22,703 bases of DNA. Source: an uncultured Clostridia bacterium. Its GTDB lineage: Bacteria; Bacillota; Clostridia; UBA1381. A model generated the notes under the pieces. The model had not been told where the DNA came from and ran no database searches. It saw only the letters and a program-made list of their open reading frames with translations. The translations under genes were made by a program, and so were the position numbers. The stretch lies in contig CAKSFY010000026.1 in the NCBI GenBank assembly GCA_934454035.1, positions 1 to 22,703 of the forward strand, in the 5' to 3' direction. Below are positions 6,362-14,580 of the stretch, in pieces (positions within the stretch are counted from its first letter, which is position 1; every line of letters begins with the position of its first letter).

Positions 6362-8324
6362 TTTTAAATTCCTCCTCAATCGTTATTAATGCCGTCCCTA
6401 TAATCGGTATCTCCGGAATAATAAATTCCGAATAGCCATTTTGTGTCCCTGCTGCACAAATAATATTTTGTTTTGTTATTTTGCTGCCGCTTGAAATTGT
6501 AACTGCCGCTTTTTTTACATTTGTTTTAATACAAATGCTTATATTTTCCGCCGGTTCGGTCGCGGTGTTTGCAGCAAATACCGCCCTGCCTCTCGACCAC
6601 ACCGATGTTCTGTGAAATGATTTTACAAAACACGGAAGCGTATCTTTTGAAAGCCACCTGATTACGTTTTTCATATGAATACTTCTCGGCAAGCTGAAAC
6701 ACCAATTAAAAGGCGTAATGCCCTCAACGCATATTCTGCCGCCAAGCTTATTTTCAAATATGCCGGCGCTCATTCCTCTTGTATTTTCGTACAAATCGCG
6801 GTTTTCGGCAAGGTATTCGCTTTTGTCGTTTGTCTTTTCTACGGTATATGAATTGCCGGTGCCGAATCCGCCGAATGCCTGTCTTATGTTTCTTTTATGT
6901 CCCCCCGGCATGTTCAATCCGTGCTCAAGTTCCTGTTCCATTGTGTCCGATTCAAAAGTTCCTGTCAGCTTAAAACCTGTATATTCTCCGAAGCCGCGCC
7001 TGTTTATAACATCAATCGCATCACCCGAGAGTAAAATCCCCTTTGAAAAGCACTTCATTAATTCTTCATCCGGGATATGCATGGCTGTGCTTAAATCCAT
7101 AAAGAAAACCGACATATTATCCGGTGAGCACGCATAAGGAATGCCGATTCTGTGAAGTTCTTCCGCCGACGGCACACTCTTGTTTTCGTTCCATTTTATG
7201 TCCGGCTCAAATACCGCGGTATTTTTATCCCACCAAAATCCTGCGCCCGAAAGCGGCATACGCCCGAAAGCCTTGGTCAGCAGTTCTCCATAAGCATGCG
7301 CTTCCTTTGCCATTTTGAAGAAGATTTCATGCTCCATGCCGATTTTTTCTTCCTTGCAAAGTACATTGAATGCCGTTCCCGTGCAGCCTGCCGCCTGATA
7401 TATAAAAGACTCGAATGCGGTAAAGGACGGTGATTTTTTAAGGCTCTGGTAAGGAAAATTCTCCATTTCGGACTCTGCTTCAGCAAAAAGCGGCAGATAA
7501 CGAATCTGTGCCGATATACGGTTTGCCTTGCTGCAAACCTCCTCCATAGAACCGTCCGTATAAGCTCCGCCTCCCGGCCGCCAATAAATTGACGGAGTTT
7601 CGTCGGAGGAAAGTGCCTCCGCCCAAAGATTTGTATCAAGTCCGTCAGCTCCCGACATATATGTCATTGCTCCGAGCTTAATTTTCGGATTTATTTCATG
7701 AACCGCGGTTTCAACATTTTTGTAAATTTCACCGATTCGGAGTGCATTGTATCTTATCCATGCAGTACGGAATTTCTTTCTGACCTGTGAATCTTCGCTG
7801 TTTAAAAATTCAACCAACTCCGTGCCGGTCAACCCCTTTTTTGCAATGTCCGAGTTCAATGCAGCAAATCGGCTTATACAATCCGGGCATGCACAGGCAA
7901 TCGCGCTGATATCGTCATCAACATATATTATATCGGGCAAAAGCCGTGCATAGATTCTGTATTGCTCCTTGATATACTCAATATTGTTTTTATCCGACGG
8001 GCAAATTTTACCTGCGCACTTTTCTCCGTTTACAAGACAAAAAGGTGCCGCCGACTGCATTTTTGAATCAAGCGCTTCCTTGAAAAATCCGATTGTGGTA
8101 AGCACATTTATTCCTGCCGAAAGTCCTTTTTTTCTGACCATATCCAGATAAGCGCGAAGCTTTTCGGCTTCCGCCCGATGGTATTCCAAGCTTTTTACGG
8201 AGTGAGTAAATTGCGAAAAGAAGAAAACTTCATCAAAGCTGCCTTTGTACTTATCCAGCATTTCTTCCAAATCATCAAGATTTGACGAGTTAACCCTGAG
8301 TGCAGATTTATATTTGTAATTCAT
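6342..8324 (-). CDS. Putative glycoside hydrolase-like protein with Cys cluster
   Basis: This 660-residue protein is not confidently assignable. Its N-terminal 350 residues alternate strands and helices like a (beta/alpha)8 barrel: DEVFFFSQFT near 31-40, LSAGINVLTT near 68-77, IIYVDDDIS at 132-140, KLGAMTYMS near 216-224 and SIYWRPGGG at 245-253, with FAEAESEMENFPYQ near 280-293. Immediately after the DDD comes C144-A-C146-PD-C149, with further cysteines at 96, 103 and 108, possibly a structural metal site. Similar DDD plus Cys-rich barrels occur in uncharacterised glycosidase-like proteins. The C-terminal third resembles the beta-sandwich tails of such enzymes (FNWCFSLPRS, SISICIKTN-like strands). 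There is no signal peptide. An AAAGGAG SD precedes the ATG, and it is first in an operon with the GH110-like gene. Confidence 0.55.
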   Translation of the reverse strand: MNYKYKSALRVNSSNLDDLEEMLDKYKGSFDEVFFFSQFTHSVKSLEYHRAEAEKLRAYLDMVRKKGLSAGINVLTTIGFFKEALDSKMQSAAPFCLVNGEKCAGKICPSDKNNIEYIKEQYRIYARLLPDIIYVDDDISAIACACPDCISRFAALNSDIAKKGLTGTELVEFLNSEDSQVRKKFRTAWIRYNALRIGEIYKNVETAVHEINPKIKLGAMTYMSGADGLDTNLWAEALSSDETPSIYWRPGGGAYTDGSMEEVCSKANRISAQIRYLPLFAEAESEMENFPYQSLKKSPSFTAFESFIYQAAGCTGTAFNVLCKEEKIGMEHEIFFKMAKEAHAYGELLTKAFGRMPLSGAGFWWDKNTAVFEPDIKWNENKSVPSAEELHRIGIPYACSPDNMSVFFMDLSTAMHIPDEELMKCFSKGILLSGDAIDVINRRGFGEYTGFKLTGTFESDTMEQELEHGLNMPGGHKRNIRQAFGGFGTGNSYTVEKTNDKSEYLAENRDLYENTRGMSAGIFENKLGGRICVEGITPFNWCFSLPRSIHMKNVIRWLSKDTLPCFVKSFHRTSVWSRGRAVFAANTATEPAENISICIKTNVKKAAVTISSGSKITKQNIICAAGTQNGYSEFIIPEIPIIGTALITIEEEFKNEQSSL

Positions 8325-8370
8325 TTGAATTGTACTCCTTTATGCTATTTTGGGAAACTGTCTGATAAAA

Positions 8371-8428
8371 TCCTCCCGTTCTGCCCTCCGATTAGCCCTC
8401 CTTGCCTAAAGGAGGGCTAAATGGGAGG
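8371..8428. repeat. GC-rich hairpin repeat, copy A
   Basis: A perfect 12-bp stem (8392-8403 with 8409-8420) with a GCCTA loop is bracketed by TCCTCCC at 8371-8377 and GGGAGG at 8423-8428. The core CTCCTTGCCTAAAGGAG is the reverse complement of the core in the copies near 10940 and 11030. It lies between two divergent gene starts and has no T run, so it is not a terminator. Confidence 0.7.
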
Positions 8429-8536
8429 GATTTGCAGAGCCGGATTTATCTTCTTGTTCCCATACGCTTTAATTATATAATATCATTTTCTTAATACTAT
8501 ATAAATGCATAAATATTGTTATTTTTTATAAAATTA

Positions 8537-8565
8537 TTGCTTTTTTCTTCAAAACATGTTAAACT
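8537..8565 (+). promoter_or_regulatory. Probable promoter of the AraC-type gene
   Basis: TTGCTT at 8537-8542 and TAAACT at 8560-8565 are 17 bases apart, and TG at 8557-8558 gives an extended -10. The predicted start is near 8572, just before the SD at 8577. The opposite strand has a TATAAT (8472-8477 in plus coordinates) without a -35 box, fitting activator-dependent expression of the leftward operon. Confidence 0.45.
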
Positions 8566-8590
8566 GTAAATTAAAAGGGAGGAAAGCATT

Positions 8591-9424
8591 TTGGACAGAG
8601 GGTATCTGAACTATGCAGCCGATACATCGAGCGATTTATATATGCTGCACTACGGAATAAAACAGTGTCCGCCGCTGGATACGTGCGGTCCTATGATAAG
8701 AAATATGTACCTTATTCATTACATAATTAAGGGCAAGGGGTGGTTTTGCGACGGAAAAAATAAATATAATCTTAATCCCGGTGATATATTTGCCATATAT
8801 CCCGACGATGTTGTGTCTTACGGAGCAGACGAGAGCGATCCGTGTCTTTATTGCTGGATAGGCTTTAACGGCAGCAAATCGAATGAATGTTATGATAAAA
8901 TAGGCATAAGCCGCAGTATGCCGGTTCGTACAATTAATGACAGCAGTTTTATGCACACTATCAACGACTGTCTTGACTGCAAGGAAAAAGGCGGAATTTC
9001 GCAGCTTCGGCTCACCGGTTATTTATATGAAGCGCTTTCCTGCCTTGAAAAGAACAATGCCAAAAATGTCTCTTCGCGCAAAACATCGGTAAATGCCGCG
9101 ATAATGTATATGGAGTATAACTTTGACAAGGGAATACTTGCATCGGATGCTGCAAAATATGCAGGCTTTGAATACAGTTATTTTTACAGACTTTTCAAAA
9201 AACAAATCGGCATATCACCGGAAAAATATCTGATTAATATAAGAATTGAAAAATCAAAAAAACTTATTCGTGCCGGCTACGAACTAAAGGAAATCCCTCC
9301 GCTTATCGGGATAAACAATATTTATTATTTCTCAAAGTTATTTAAGCAGTATACCGGACTGACGCCGACTCAATATAAAAAGCTTTTGATAAAAGCTCCG
9401 CCTGCGGGCGTAGGAATAAGGTAG
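8591..9424 (+). CDS. AraC-family regulator with N-terminal cupin sensor
   Basis: This 277-residue protein has a cupin-like ligand-sensing domain (about 25-130, including LIHYIIKGKGWF, LNPGDIFAIYPDDVV and YCWIGFNGSK) and a C-terminal double helix-turn-helix (about 170-268). The latter includes ASDAAKYAGFEYSYFYRLFK, the typical IGISPEKYL linker, and FSKLFKQYTGLTPTQYKK. It starts at TTG: GGGAGG at 8577-8582 is 8 bases upstream and no ATG is suitably placed. It is divergent from the two-gene carbohydrate operon, the classical arrangement for a local activator that senses a sugar from that pathway. The actual ligand is unknown. It ends 108 bases before the convergent enolase gene. Confidence 0.9.
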   Translation: MDRGYLNYAADTSSDLYMLHYGIKQCPPLDTCGPMIRNMYLIHYIIKGKGWFCDGKNKYNLNPGDIFAIYPDDVVSYGADESDPCLYCWIGFNGSKSNECYDKIGISRSMPVRTINDSSFMHTINDCLDCKEKGGISQLRLTGYLYEALSCLEKNNAKNVSSRKTSVNAAIMYMEYNFDKGILASDAAKYAGFEYSYFYRLFKKQIGISPEKYLINIRIEKSKKLIRAGYELKEIPPLIGINNIYYFSKLFKQYTGLTPTQYKKLLIKAPPAGVGIR

Positions 9425-9471
9425 CATTTTTGATTTTCCGTCATTGCGTTTTACGCAATTTCCTACATATT

Positions 9472-9523
9472 AAAAAAAGCGAATCAAGCACCGCAAAATG
9501 ATTCCATTTTACGGCACTTGATT
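9472..9523 (-). terminator. Enolase terminator
   Basis: Read on the minus strand, a 19-bp stem (9505-9523 with 9482-9500) with a 4-base loop is followed by CGC and seven T (9472-9478). The three imperfect positions are G-U wobbles on the minus strand but mismatches on the plus strand, so it is built for the enolase transcript. Confidence 0.85.
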
Positions 9524-9532
9524 TACATCAAA

Positions 9533-10819
9533 TTATCTGTTAAAATGCTCCGCACCAAAGCTTGCGGTATAGCATAAATCCTCCTCTATTCTCAAAAGCT
9601 GATTGTATTTTGCAACACGGTCGGTTCTGGACGGCGCACCGGTTTTTATTTGCCCGACATTCATCGCAACCGCCAAATCAGCTATGGTTGTGTCCTCCGT
9701 TTCGCCGCTTCTGTGCGACATAACGGCGGTATAGCCTGCTTTATGCGCCATTTCCACGGCTTCGAGAGCTTCCGTAAGCGTTCCGATTTGATTTACCTTT
9801 ACCAGTATTGAATTTGCAACGGAAAGGGATATTCCTTTTTCAAGTCTTTGTGTGTTGGTTACAAACAAATCATCACCGACAAGCTGAACCTTTTTGCCGA
9901 GTCTTTCGGTCAGCTTTTGCCAGCCCTCCCAGTCGTCCTCGGCGAGTCCGTCCTCTATTGACGCTATCGGATATTTATCTGTAAGCATTTCCCAATAGTC
10001 TATAAGTTCATCGCGTTCCTTTACGATTCCTGCTTTCGGCAGTTTGTAGCTTCCGTCCGCCTGAATCCATTCGCTTGAGGCTGCGTCTATTGCAATTTTA
10101 AAATCAATGCCCGGCTTGTAGCCTGCCTTTTCAACTGCCGACAAAATAAGCTCCAGCGCTTTTTCATCAGCAGATAAATTCGGTGCAAAACCGCCCTCAT
10201 CTCCTACCGATGTAATATTTCCCGATTCCGAAAGCAGTGCCTTAAGTGCATGAAATACCTCCGTACATTGTCTTAAACCCTCGCAAAATGCCTTTGCACC
10301 GACAGGCATTATCATAAATTCCTGAATATCGACATTGTTGCCTGCGTGAGCGCCGCCGTTTAATATATTCATCATCGGCAGCGGAAGAATGTGTGCATTT
10401 ACTCCGCCAACATACCTGTAAAGCGGAATTTTGAGACTGTCCGCCGCCGCCTTTGCCGCTGCCAGCGAAACTGCAAGGATTGCATTTGCGCCGAGCGCGC
10501 TCTTATTCGGAGTTCCGTCCAGCTTGCAAAGCTTTTTGTCTATGGCGCGCTGATCAAGAACATTCATTCCGACTATGCAGTCCGCAATTTTAGTATTGAT
10601 ATTTTCTGCGGCAGTTTTTACACCCTTTCCGTTGTATCTTTTTTTGTCGCCGTCACGCAGTTCCACCGCTTCAAATACTCCCGTAGAAGCACCGGACGGA
10701 ACGATTGCGCGTCCTCTGCCGCAGTCCGTTATTACCTCTGCCTCAACTGTCGGATTTCCTCTTGAGTCAAGAACCTCTCTGGCAAAAATGTCTGTGATTT
10801 CAATATACTGCTTGTCCAT
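9533..10819 (-). CDS. eno: Enolase (phosphopyruvate hydratase)
   Basis: This 428-residue cytosolic enzyme converts 2-phosphoglycerate to phosphoenolpyruvate. The sequence shows the full family pattern: SGASTGVFEAVELRDGDKKR near 42-61, the catalytic general acid E208 in SVGDEGGFAP, Mg ligands D245, E289 and D316 (in GDDLFVTN), the catalytic base K341 in ILVKVNQIGT, and the SHRSGETEDTTIADLAVA block from 368. Length is normal for the family. The SD AAGGAGA is 8 bases before ATG. It is transcribed alone leftward and ends at a strong terminator. It stands back-to-back with the phosphofructokinase gene across a repeat-rich 504-base gap. Confidence 0.98.
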   Translation of the reverse strand: MDKQYIEITDIFAREVLDSRGNPTVEAEVITDCGRGRAIVPSGASTGVFEAVELRDGDKKRYNGKGVKTAAENINTKIADCIVGMNVLDQRAIDKKLCKLDGTPNKSALGANAILAVSLAAAKAAADSLKIPLYRYVGGVNAHILPLPMMNILNGGAHAGNNVDIQEFMIMPVGAKAFCEGLRQCTEVFHALKALLSESGNITSVGDEGGFAPNLSADEKALELILSAVEKAGYKPGIDFKIAIDAASSEWIQADGSYKLPKAGIVKERDELIDYWEMLTDKYPIASIEDGLAEDDWEGWQKLTERLGKKVQLVGDDLFVTNTQRLEKGISLSVANSILVKVNQIGTLTEALEAVEMAHKAGYTAVMSHRSGETEDTTIADLAVAMNVGQIKTGAPSRTDRVAKYNQLLRIEEDLCYTASFGAEHFNR

Positions 10820-10864
10820 TGCTTTTATCTCCTTTATTATAATTACAGATAACTGTAAAAATCC

Positions 10865-10880
10865 GAAAACACGGGTTTTC
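10865..10880. other. Small inverted repeat upstream of eno
   Basis: GAAAAC and GTTTTC form a 6-bp stem with an ACGG loop. A TATAAT on the minus strand (10836-10841) is too close to the eno SD to be its -10 box, so the eno promoter is not resolved. Confidence 0.25.
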
Positions 10881-10890
10881 AGAATACTTT

Positions 10891-10940
10891 TTGAATCCCT
10901 CCACCACCTTCGGCGGTCCCCCCTCCTTTAGGCAAGGGAG
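10891..10940. repeat. GC-rich hairpin repeat, copy B
   Basis: This begins TTGAATCCCTCCACCACC and contains two sub-hairpins. ACCACC/GGCGGT (10903-10908 with 10912-10917) has one A-C mismatch that becomes a T-G wobble on the minus strand. The second is a CCTT/AAGG core around TTAGGC. It is nearly identical to copy C, which begins 99 bases later in the same orientation. Confidence 0.75.
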
Positions 10941-10989
10941 ACGAAACCGGACTGTCATTCACTGCCTTGGTGCCGCTGCGCTGCCTTTA

Positions 10990-11041
10990 TTGAATCCTCC
11001 CACCACCTTCGGCGGTCCCCCCTCCTTTAGGCAAGGAGGGC
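10990..11041. repeat. GC-rich hairpin repeat, copy C
   Basis: Same order of elements as copy B: TTGAAT, the CCACC-TTC-GGCGG arm pair, a C6 run, then CCCTCCTT/AAGGAGGG (11020-11027 with 11033-11040), an 8-bp stem with loop TAGGC. It is intergenic, between divergent eno and pfk. Confidence 0.75.
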
Positions 11042-11071
11042 AAAACGGAGGACAGAAGGCGAATTTGTATT

Positions 11072-11168
11072 CTTCCGCTGCCTGCGGAAGTCCCCGGGCT
11101 TTTATATGCGTTTCGGTTCAGGCTCGCTTGCCTAAAGTGAGTTGCCAGATTCAGCTGACTGAGGGATT
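11072..11168. repeat. Diverged copies of the hairpin repeat
   Basis: A 7-bp perfect stem CTTCCGC/GCGGAAG (11072-11078 with 11084-11090) is followed by TCCCC. CTTGCCTAAAGTGAG at 11126-11140 is a decayed form of the CTTGCCTAAAGGAG core. CTGACTGAGGGATT at 11155-11168 looks like a terminal part. Together with copies B and C this fills most of the eno/pfk gap. Confidence 0.45.
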
Positions 11169-11251
11169 TATTAACTGCATTTTACAATCATCTGTTTTTA
11201 TGATAGTTTTTCCCGCAGGCAAATTATCTATACATTTTATTTTCTAAAGAT

Positions 11252-11279
11252 TTGACATTTTAATAAAATATGGTATAAT
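11252..11279 (+). promoter_or_regulatory. Promoter of the phosphofructokinase operon
   Basis: TTGACA at 11252-11257 and TATAAT at 11274-11279 are 16 bases apart, with TG at 11271-11272 giving an extended -10. Transcription should start near 11286, placing the upstream in-frame start at 11285 outside the message and supporting the ATG at 11324. Confidence 0.8.
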
Positions 11280-11323
11280 ATAAAGTGAAATGGAATGACT
11301 TTATGTTAGAAAGAGGAAAAGTA

Positions 11324-12550
11324 ATGGGAAATATTGCGGTAGCACAGTCGGGCGGACCGACTGCGGCAATCAATGCGAGCTTGTGCGGAGTAATAGAAGC
11401 AGCGCTCGACAGCGGAATTGATATTTACGGAATTGAAAATGGGATTAAGGGAGTTTTTGAGAACAAGTGTGTGCTTTTGAACAAATTTTTTGAAAAATCT
11501 CTTAACCGCGAACTTTTAAAGACCACGCCTGCGGCATTTTTGGGTTCATGCAGATACAAGCTCCCGAATACCGATTCAAAATGTGACGAATACGAAAAAA
11601 TATTTGATTATTTTGAAAAAAAGGATATAACATACCTTATCTATATCGGCGGAAACGATTCAATGGATACTGTCGCAAAGCTTTCGGAATATGCCAAAAA
11701 ATTCGGCAAAAACTTGAAAGTAACAGGCGTTCCGAAAACTATTGACAATGATTTGGCAGGCACAGACCACACGCCGGGATTCGGCTCGGCTGCAAAATAT
11801 GTTGCGGCTACCGTCAAGGAAATTGCGCGTGACAGTGCGGTTTATCTGGAAAAATCGGTAACGGTGGTCGAAATAATGGGCAGAAATGCAGGCTGGCTGA
11901 CGGCAGCTTCCGCCTTAGCACGGTGCGACACCACAAAAGCTCCGCATCTCATATATTTGCCGGAGGTTCCCGTAAGCCGCGAAAAAATTCTTTCGGACAT
12001 AGCCGATTGCGACGAACGCAATATTATAATTGCCGTTTCCGAGGGAATTAAAGACGAAAACGGAAAATACTTCTGCGAAAGCGAAGCGTCCGCACATGAT
12101 ATTTTCGGTCATGCGCAGCTTGCAGGCGTCGCAGGTGTTTTATCTAAACTTATTAAGGAAAAATTCGGGTACAAAACAAGAGGAATCGAGTTAAATGTTC
12201 CCCAGCGCTGCGGAGGGCATTTTGTTTCGCTGACCGACATCAACGAAGCTTTTAAGATAGGAAAAAAAGCTGCCGAAGCGGCTCTTTCCGGCAAAAGCGG
12301 AATAGTTATGGGCTTTAAAAGAACCGGCGATTATGCGGTCGATATTATCGAAAATAACGTAAAAGAAATTGCAAATGCCGAAAAAACCGTTCCACCGCTA
12401 TTCATAAACGAAAACGGGCACGACATAACCGACGCATACATAAAATATGCGCGTCCGCTGATTATGGGCGAAGCACCGATTGTTACAGAGAACGGGTTGC
12501 CCAAGCATATAGCTCTTCAGAATATTGGAAACGGAGAAAAAAATGACTGA
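11324..12550 (+). CDS. pfp: Pyrophosphate-type 6-phosphofructokinase
   Basis: This 408-residue cytosolic enzyme phosphorylates fructose-6-phosphate to fructose-1,6-bisphosphate. Motifs counted from the ATG at 11324: an N-terminal phosphate-binding AQSGGPTAAINAS (7-19), IGGNDSMDT (108-116) in the phosphoryl-donor loop, PKTIDND (137-143) with the catalytic Asp, and MGRNAGWL (185-192). The Lys in PKTIDND in place of the Gly of ATP enzymes, and the Asp of GGND, are the accepted marks of PPi dependence, which makes the step reversible. The start is chosen from the SD AGAGGAAAAG and the promoter position. The stop overlaps the HAD phosphatase start by 8 bases. Donor specificity is inferred, not measured. 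Confidence 0.93.
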   Translation: MGNIAVAQSGGPTAAINASLCGVIEAALDSGIDIYGIENGIKGVFENKCVLLNKFFEKSLNRELLKTTPAAFLGSCRYKLPNTDSKCDEYEKIFDYFEKKDITYLIYIGGNDSMDTVAKLSEYAKKFGKNLKVTGVPKTIDNDLAGTDHTPGFGSAAKYVAATVKEIARDSAVYLEKSVTVVEIMGRNAGWLTAASALARCDTTKAPHLIYLPEVPVSREKILSDIADCDERNIIIAVSEGIKDENGKYFCESEASAHDIFGHAQLAGVAGVLSKLIKEKFGYKTRGIELNVPQRCGGHFVSLTDINEAFKIGKKAAEAALSGKSGIVMGFKRTGDYAVDIIENNVKEIANAEKTVPPLFINENGHDITDAYIKYARPLIMGEAPIVTENGLPKHIALQNIGNGEKND

Positions 12551-13361
12551 TAAATTTAAAGGGATTCTGCTTTGTACAGATTTGGACGAAACTCTTTTGA
12601 CTACCGGGGACAAGCGTCTGACAGACGAAAACCGCCGCGCCATTGAATATTTCATGTCCGAGGGCGGTTACTTCACCTTTGCTACCGGCAGAGTGCCGAT
12701 GGGTGCAAAGCTTTTACTGGATTTAATCAAGCCGAATGTGCCGATGATTTGCTTTAACGGCGGTGCAATATACGACTTTGACGAAAACAAAATTTTATGG
12801 GGAAAACAGCTTGACCGTGCAGCGGTCAGAGTTGTGGAGTATGTTGAGGAAAATTTTCCGGATATAGGCATAGAAGTCTGCACCGACACAAATCTGTATT
12901 TCTGCAAGGACAACAGAATCGGTGAAATGCACAGAAACCATGAGCATTTGCCGCATCTGTCACTTGATTATCACAATATTTTTGTTCCGTGGAAAAAGGT
13001 TATATTCCTTGCCGAAGCAGACAGAATGCCTGCACTCAGCGAGGGACTTAAAAATTCGCCCTATGCCTCCGCTTATCAGTTTGTACAGTCAAGCGAGAAC
13101 TATTACGAGCTTTTGCCGGTCGGAGTGTCAAAGGGCGCTGCCCTTTCCGAGCTTGCGCGAATGCTCGGCACCTCAAAAACCATAGGCATAGGCGACAACC
13201 ACAATGATATGGAGCTTATAGAAAACGCGAAAATCGGTGTCGCGGTTGCAAATGCAGTCTCAGAGCTTCGCGAGGCGGCTGATTTTATCACGGTGGATAA
13301 CAACTCCAACGCGGTTGCCTCGGTTATTACTCAACTGGAGCTCGGAATGTTGAAATTCTAA
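12543..13361 (+). CDS. Cof-type HAD-superfamily phosphatase
   Basis: This 272-residue protein is a haloacid dehalogenase-type phosphatase with a C2 cap. Motif I is TDLDETLL with the nucleophile D13 and D15. A motif II Thr lies in FTFATGR. A Lys follows in GVSKGAALSEL, and motif IV is GIGDNHNDMELI with its acidic pair. Such proteins hydrolyse sugar phosphates or related metabolites; the substrate cannot be read from sequence. The start is ATG at 12543, preceded by GGAG, and overlaps the phosphofructokinase stop by 8 bases. The two are therefore translated together, and a role in controlling hexose-phosphate levels is an inference from that. A longer start at 12525 lies within the upstream gene and lacks an SD. 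Confidence 0.92.
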   Translation: MTDKFKGILLCTDLDETLLTTGDKRLTDENRRAIEYFMSEGGYFTFATGRVPMGAKLLLDLIKPNVPMICFNGGAIYDFDENKILWGKQLDRAAVRVVEYVEENFPDIGIEVCTDTNLYFCKDNRIGEMHRNHEHLPHLSLDYHNIFVPWKKVIFLAEADRMPALSEGLKNSPYASAYQFVQSSENYYELLPVGVSKGAALSELARMLGTSKTIGIGDNHNDMELIENAKIGVAVANAVSELREAADFITVDNNSNAVASVITQLELGMLKF

Positions 13362-13457
13362 TTCCGCAACTCAAATCAAGCATTATATTCTTCCGCATTA
13401 TATAATAATATAGCGGTCGGAAAAACAAACAACCTGCCGCATGGGAGGAACAAACGA

Positions 13458-14450
13458 ATGTATGAATGGTACAGGAACATTCAGGATATTGTTTCGGAGA
13501 TTGACAAATGCATAAAAAGCAAGCGTGACGAAGCGCTTACGCTTAAAAGTCTGTCCGAATTTTTGGGTTATTCCGAATATTATGTTTCCCGAAAATTTAA
13601 GGAAATATCGGGAATGCAGCTGAGGGATTATCTGCGTCTTCGCAGGCTTGCTTTTGCGCTCAGGGATATACGGGATACCAAAAAAGGAATTTTGGATATA
13701 GCGCTTGACTACGGCTTTTCATCTCATGAAGCGTTTACAAGAGCTTTCGGCGAGGCTTACGGAATTTCTCCGAGCGAATACCGCCGAAATCCCTCTCCTG
13801 TTGTTTTGCGTACCGTCATCAGACCGTTTGATTGCTACATTGCATTAATGGGAGGAATGAATATGAGCAACACATCGGGAGAAGTAAAAACCTACTTTAT
13901 TACAATTCCTGCGCATAAATTTCTGCATATCAGAAATTACGAAAGCATAGGATACTGGGATTTTTGGCAGAAGCAAAGCCTGATTCCGGGGGCTGACTGC
14001 GATACAATTTGCGGTCTTTTGGAAAGCATTAAAGGAAAGCTGGACGATAACGGCAGTGAGGATAACGACGCAGGGAGCGGTCAGCTTATGGCATTCATAA
14101 ACGAGCCGGAAGGACGGATATGCAGCTGGGGTATACCGCTTGCCGAAGCATACGGAGTACGGCTCGCCGCCGATTACAACGGAGAAACTCCGCCGCCGCT
14201 GCAGCTTATGGATGTGCCTGAGGGTGAATATATCGTTTTCGAGCACGGACCGTTTGATTTTGAAACCGAAAACTCTGAGGTTGAATCAAAAATCGAAAAA
14301 GCCATGAAGGAATTTGACTACAACAAGAGCGGATATGAGCTTGACAAAGCTCAGGGGCGAATATTTTATTTTTATCACGATTGCAAACGTTTCTGGAAAT
14401 ACGTACGGCCGGTAAAAAGAATCGGCGAAAACGGCAGACAAAGCAAATAA
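13458..14450 (+). CDS. AraC-family regulator with GyrI-like effector domain
   Basis: This 330-residue protein has the DNA-binding domain at the N-terminus: residues about 27-110 with LTLKSLSEFLGYSEYYVSRK, the linker and ILDIALDYGFSSHEAFTRAF, then YGISPSEYRRNP. A C-terminal effector-binding domain of the GyrI/BmrR type follows (about 145-322), containing PAHKFLHIRNYES, WGIPLAEAYG and EYIVFEHGPF. This HTH-first order is that of the Rob/SoxS-like and clostridial multidrug- or metabolite-sensing regulators. The SD GGGAGG is 9 bases before ATG. A TATAAT at 13401-13406 may be its -10 box, without a clear -35. No efflux pump is adjacent; the neighbours are glycolytic genes, so the ligand is open. 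Confidence 0.88.
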   Translation: MYEWYRNIQDIVSEIDKCIKSKRDEALTLKSLSEFLGYSEYYVSRKFKEISGMQLRDYLRLRRLAFALRDIRDTKKGILDIALDYGFSSHEAFTRAFGEAYGISPSEYRRNPSPVVLRTVIRPFDCYIALMGGMNMSNTSGEVKTYFITIPAHKFLHIRNYESIGYWDFWQKQSLIPGADCDTICGLLESIKGKLDDNGSEDNDAGSGQLMAFINEPEGRICSWGIPLAEAYGVRLAADYNGETPPPLQLMDVPEGEYIVFEHGPFDFETENSEVESKIEKAMKEFDYNKSGYELDKAQGRIFYFYHDCKRFWKYVRPVKRIGENGRQSK

Positions 14451-14518
14451 CGTATTCCGCCTATCAAATATCATAATTTTTTATCGGCTTTTCTTTAATA
14501 CGAATTTTTTTAATAATA

Positions 14519-14547
14519 TTGAAATATATTAAAAAATGTGGTAAAAT
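14519..14547 (+). promoter_or_regulatory. Promoter of the phosphoglucomutase gene
   Basis: TTGAAA at 14519-14524 and TAAAAT at 14542-14547 are 17 bases apart, with TG at 14539-14540 forming an extended -10. The start would be near 14554, leaving a 27-base leader with AAAGGA. Confidence 0.7.
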
Positions 14548-14580
14548 TATTATAGTATTAATTTGAAAGGACGAGCGATT

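Noticed and set aside
8371..8428. Hairpin as terminator
   Set aside because: It lies between two divergent gene starts and has no T tract. It matches the dispersed repeat instead.
9443..9459. ATTGCGT/ACGCAAT hairpin as terminator of the AraC gene
   Set aside because: The stem is only 7 bp and is followed by just two T; it is too weak to call.
10836..10841. TATAAT as eno -10 box
   Set aside because: The resulting start would fall within the SD of eno.
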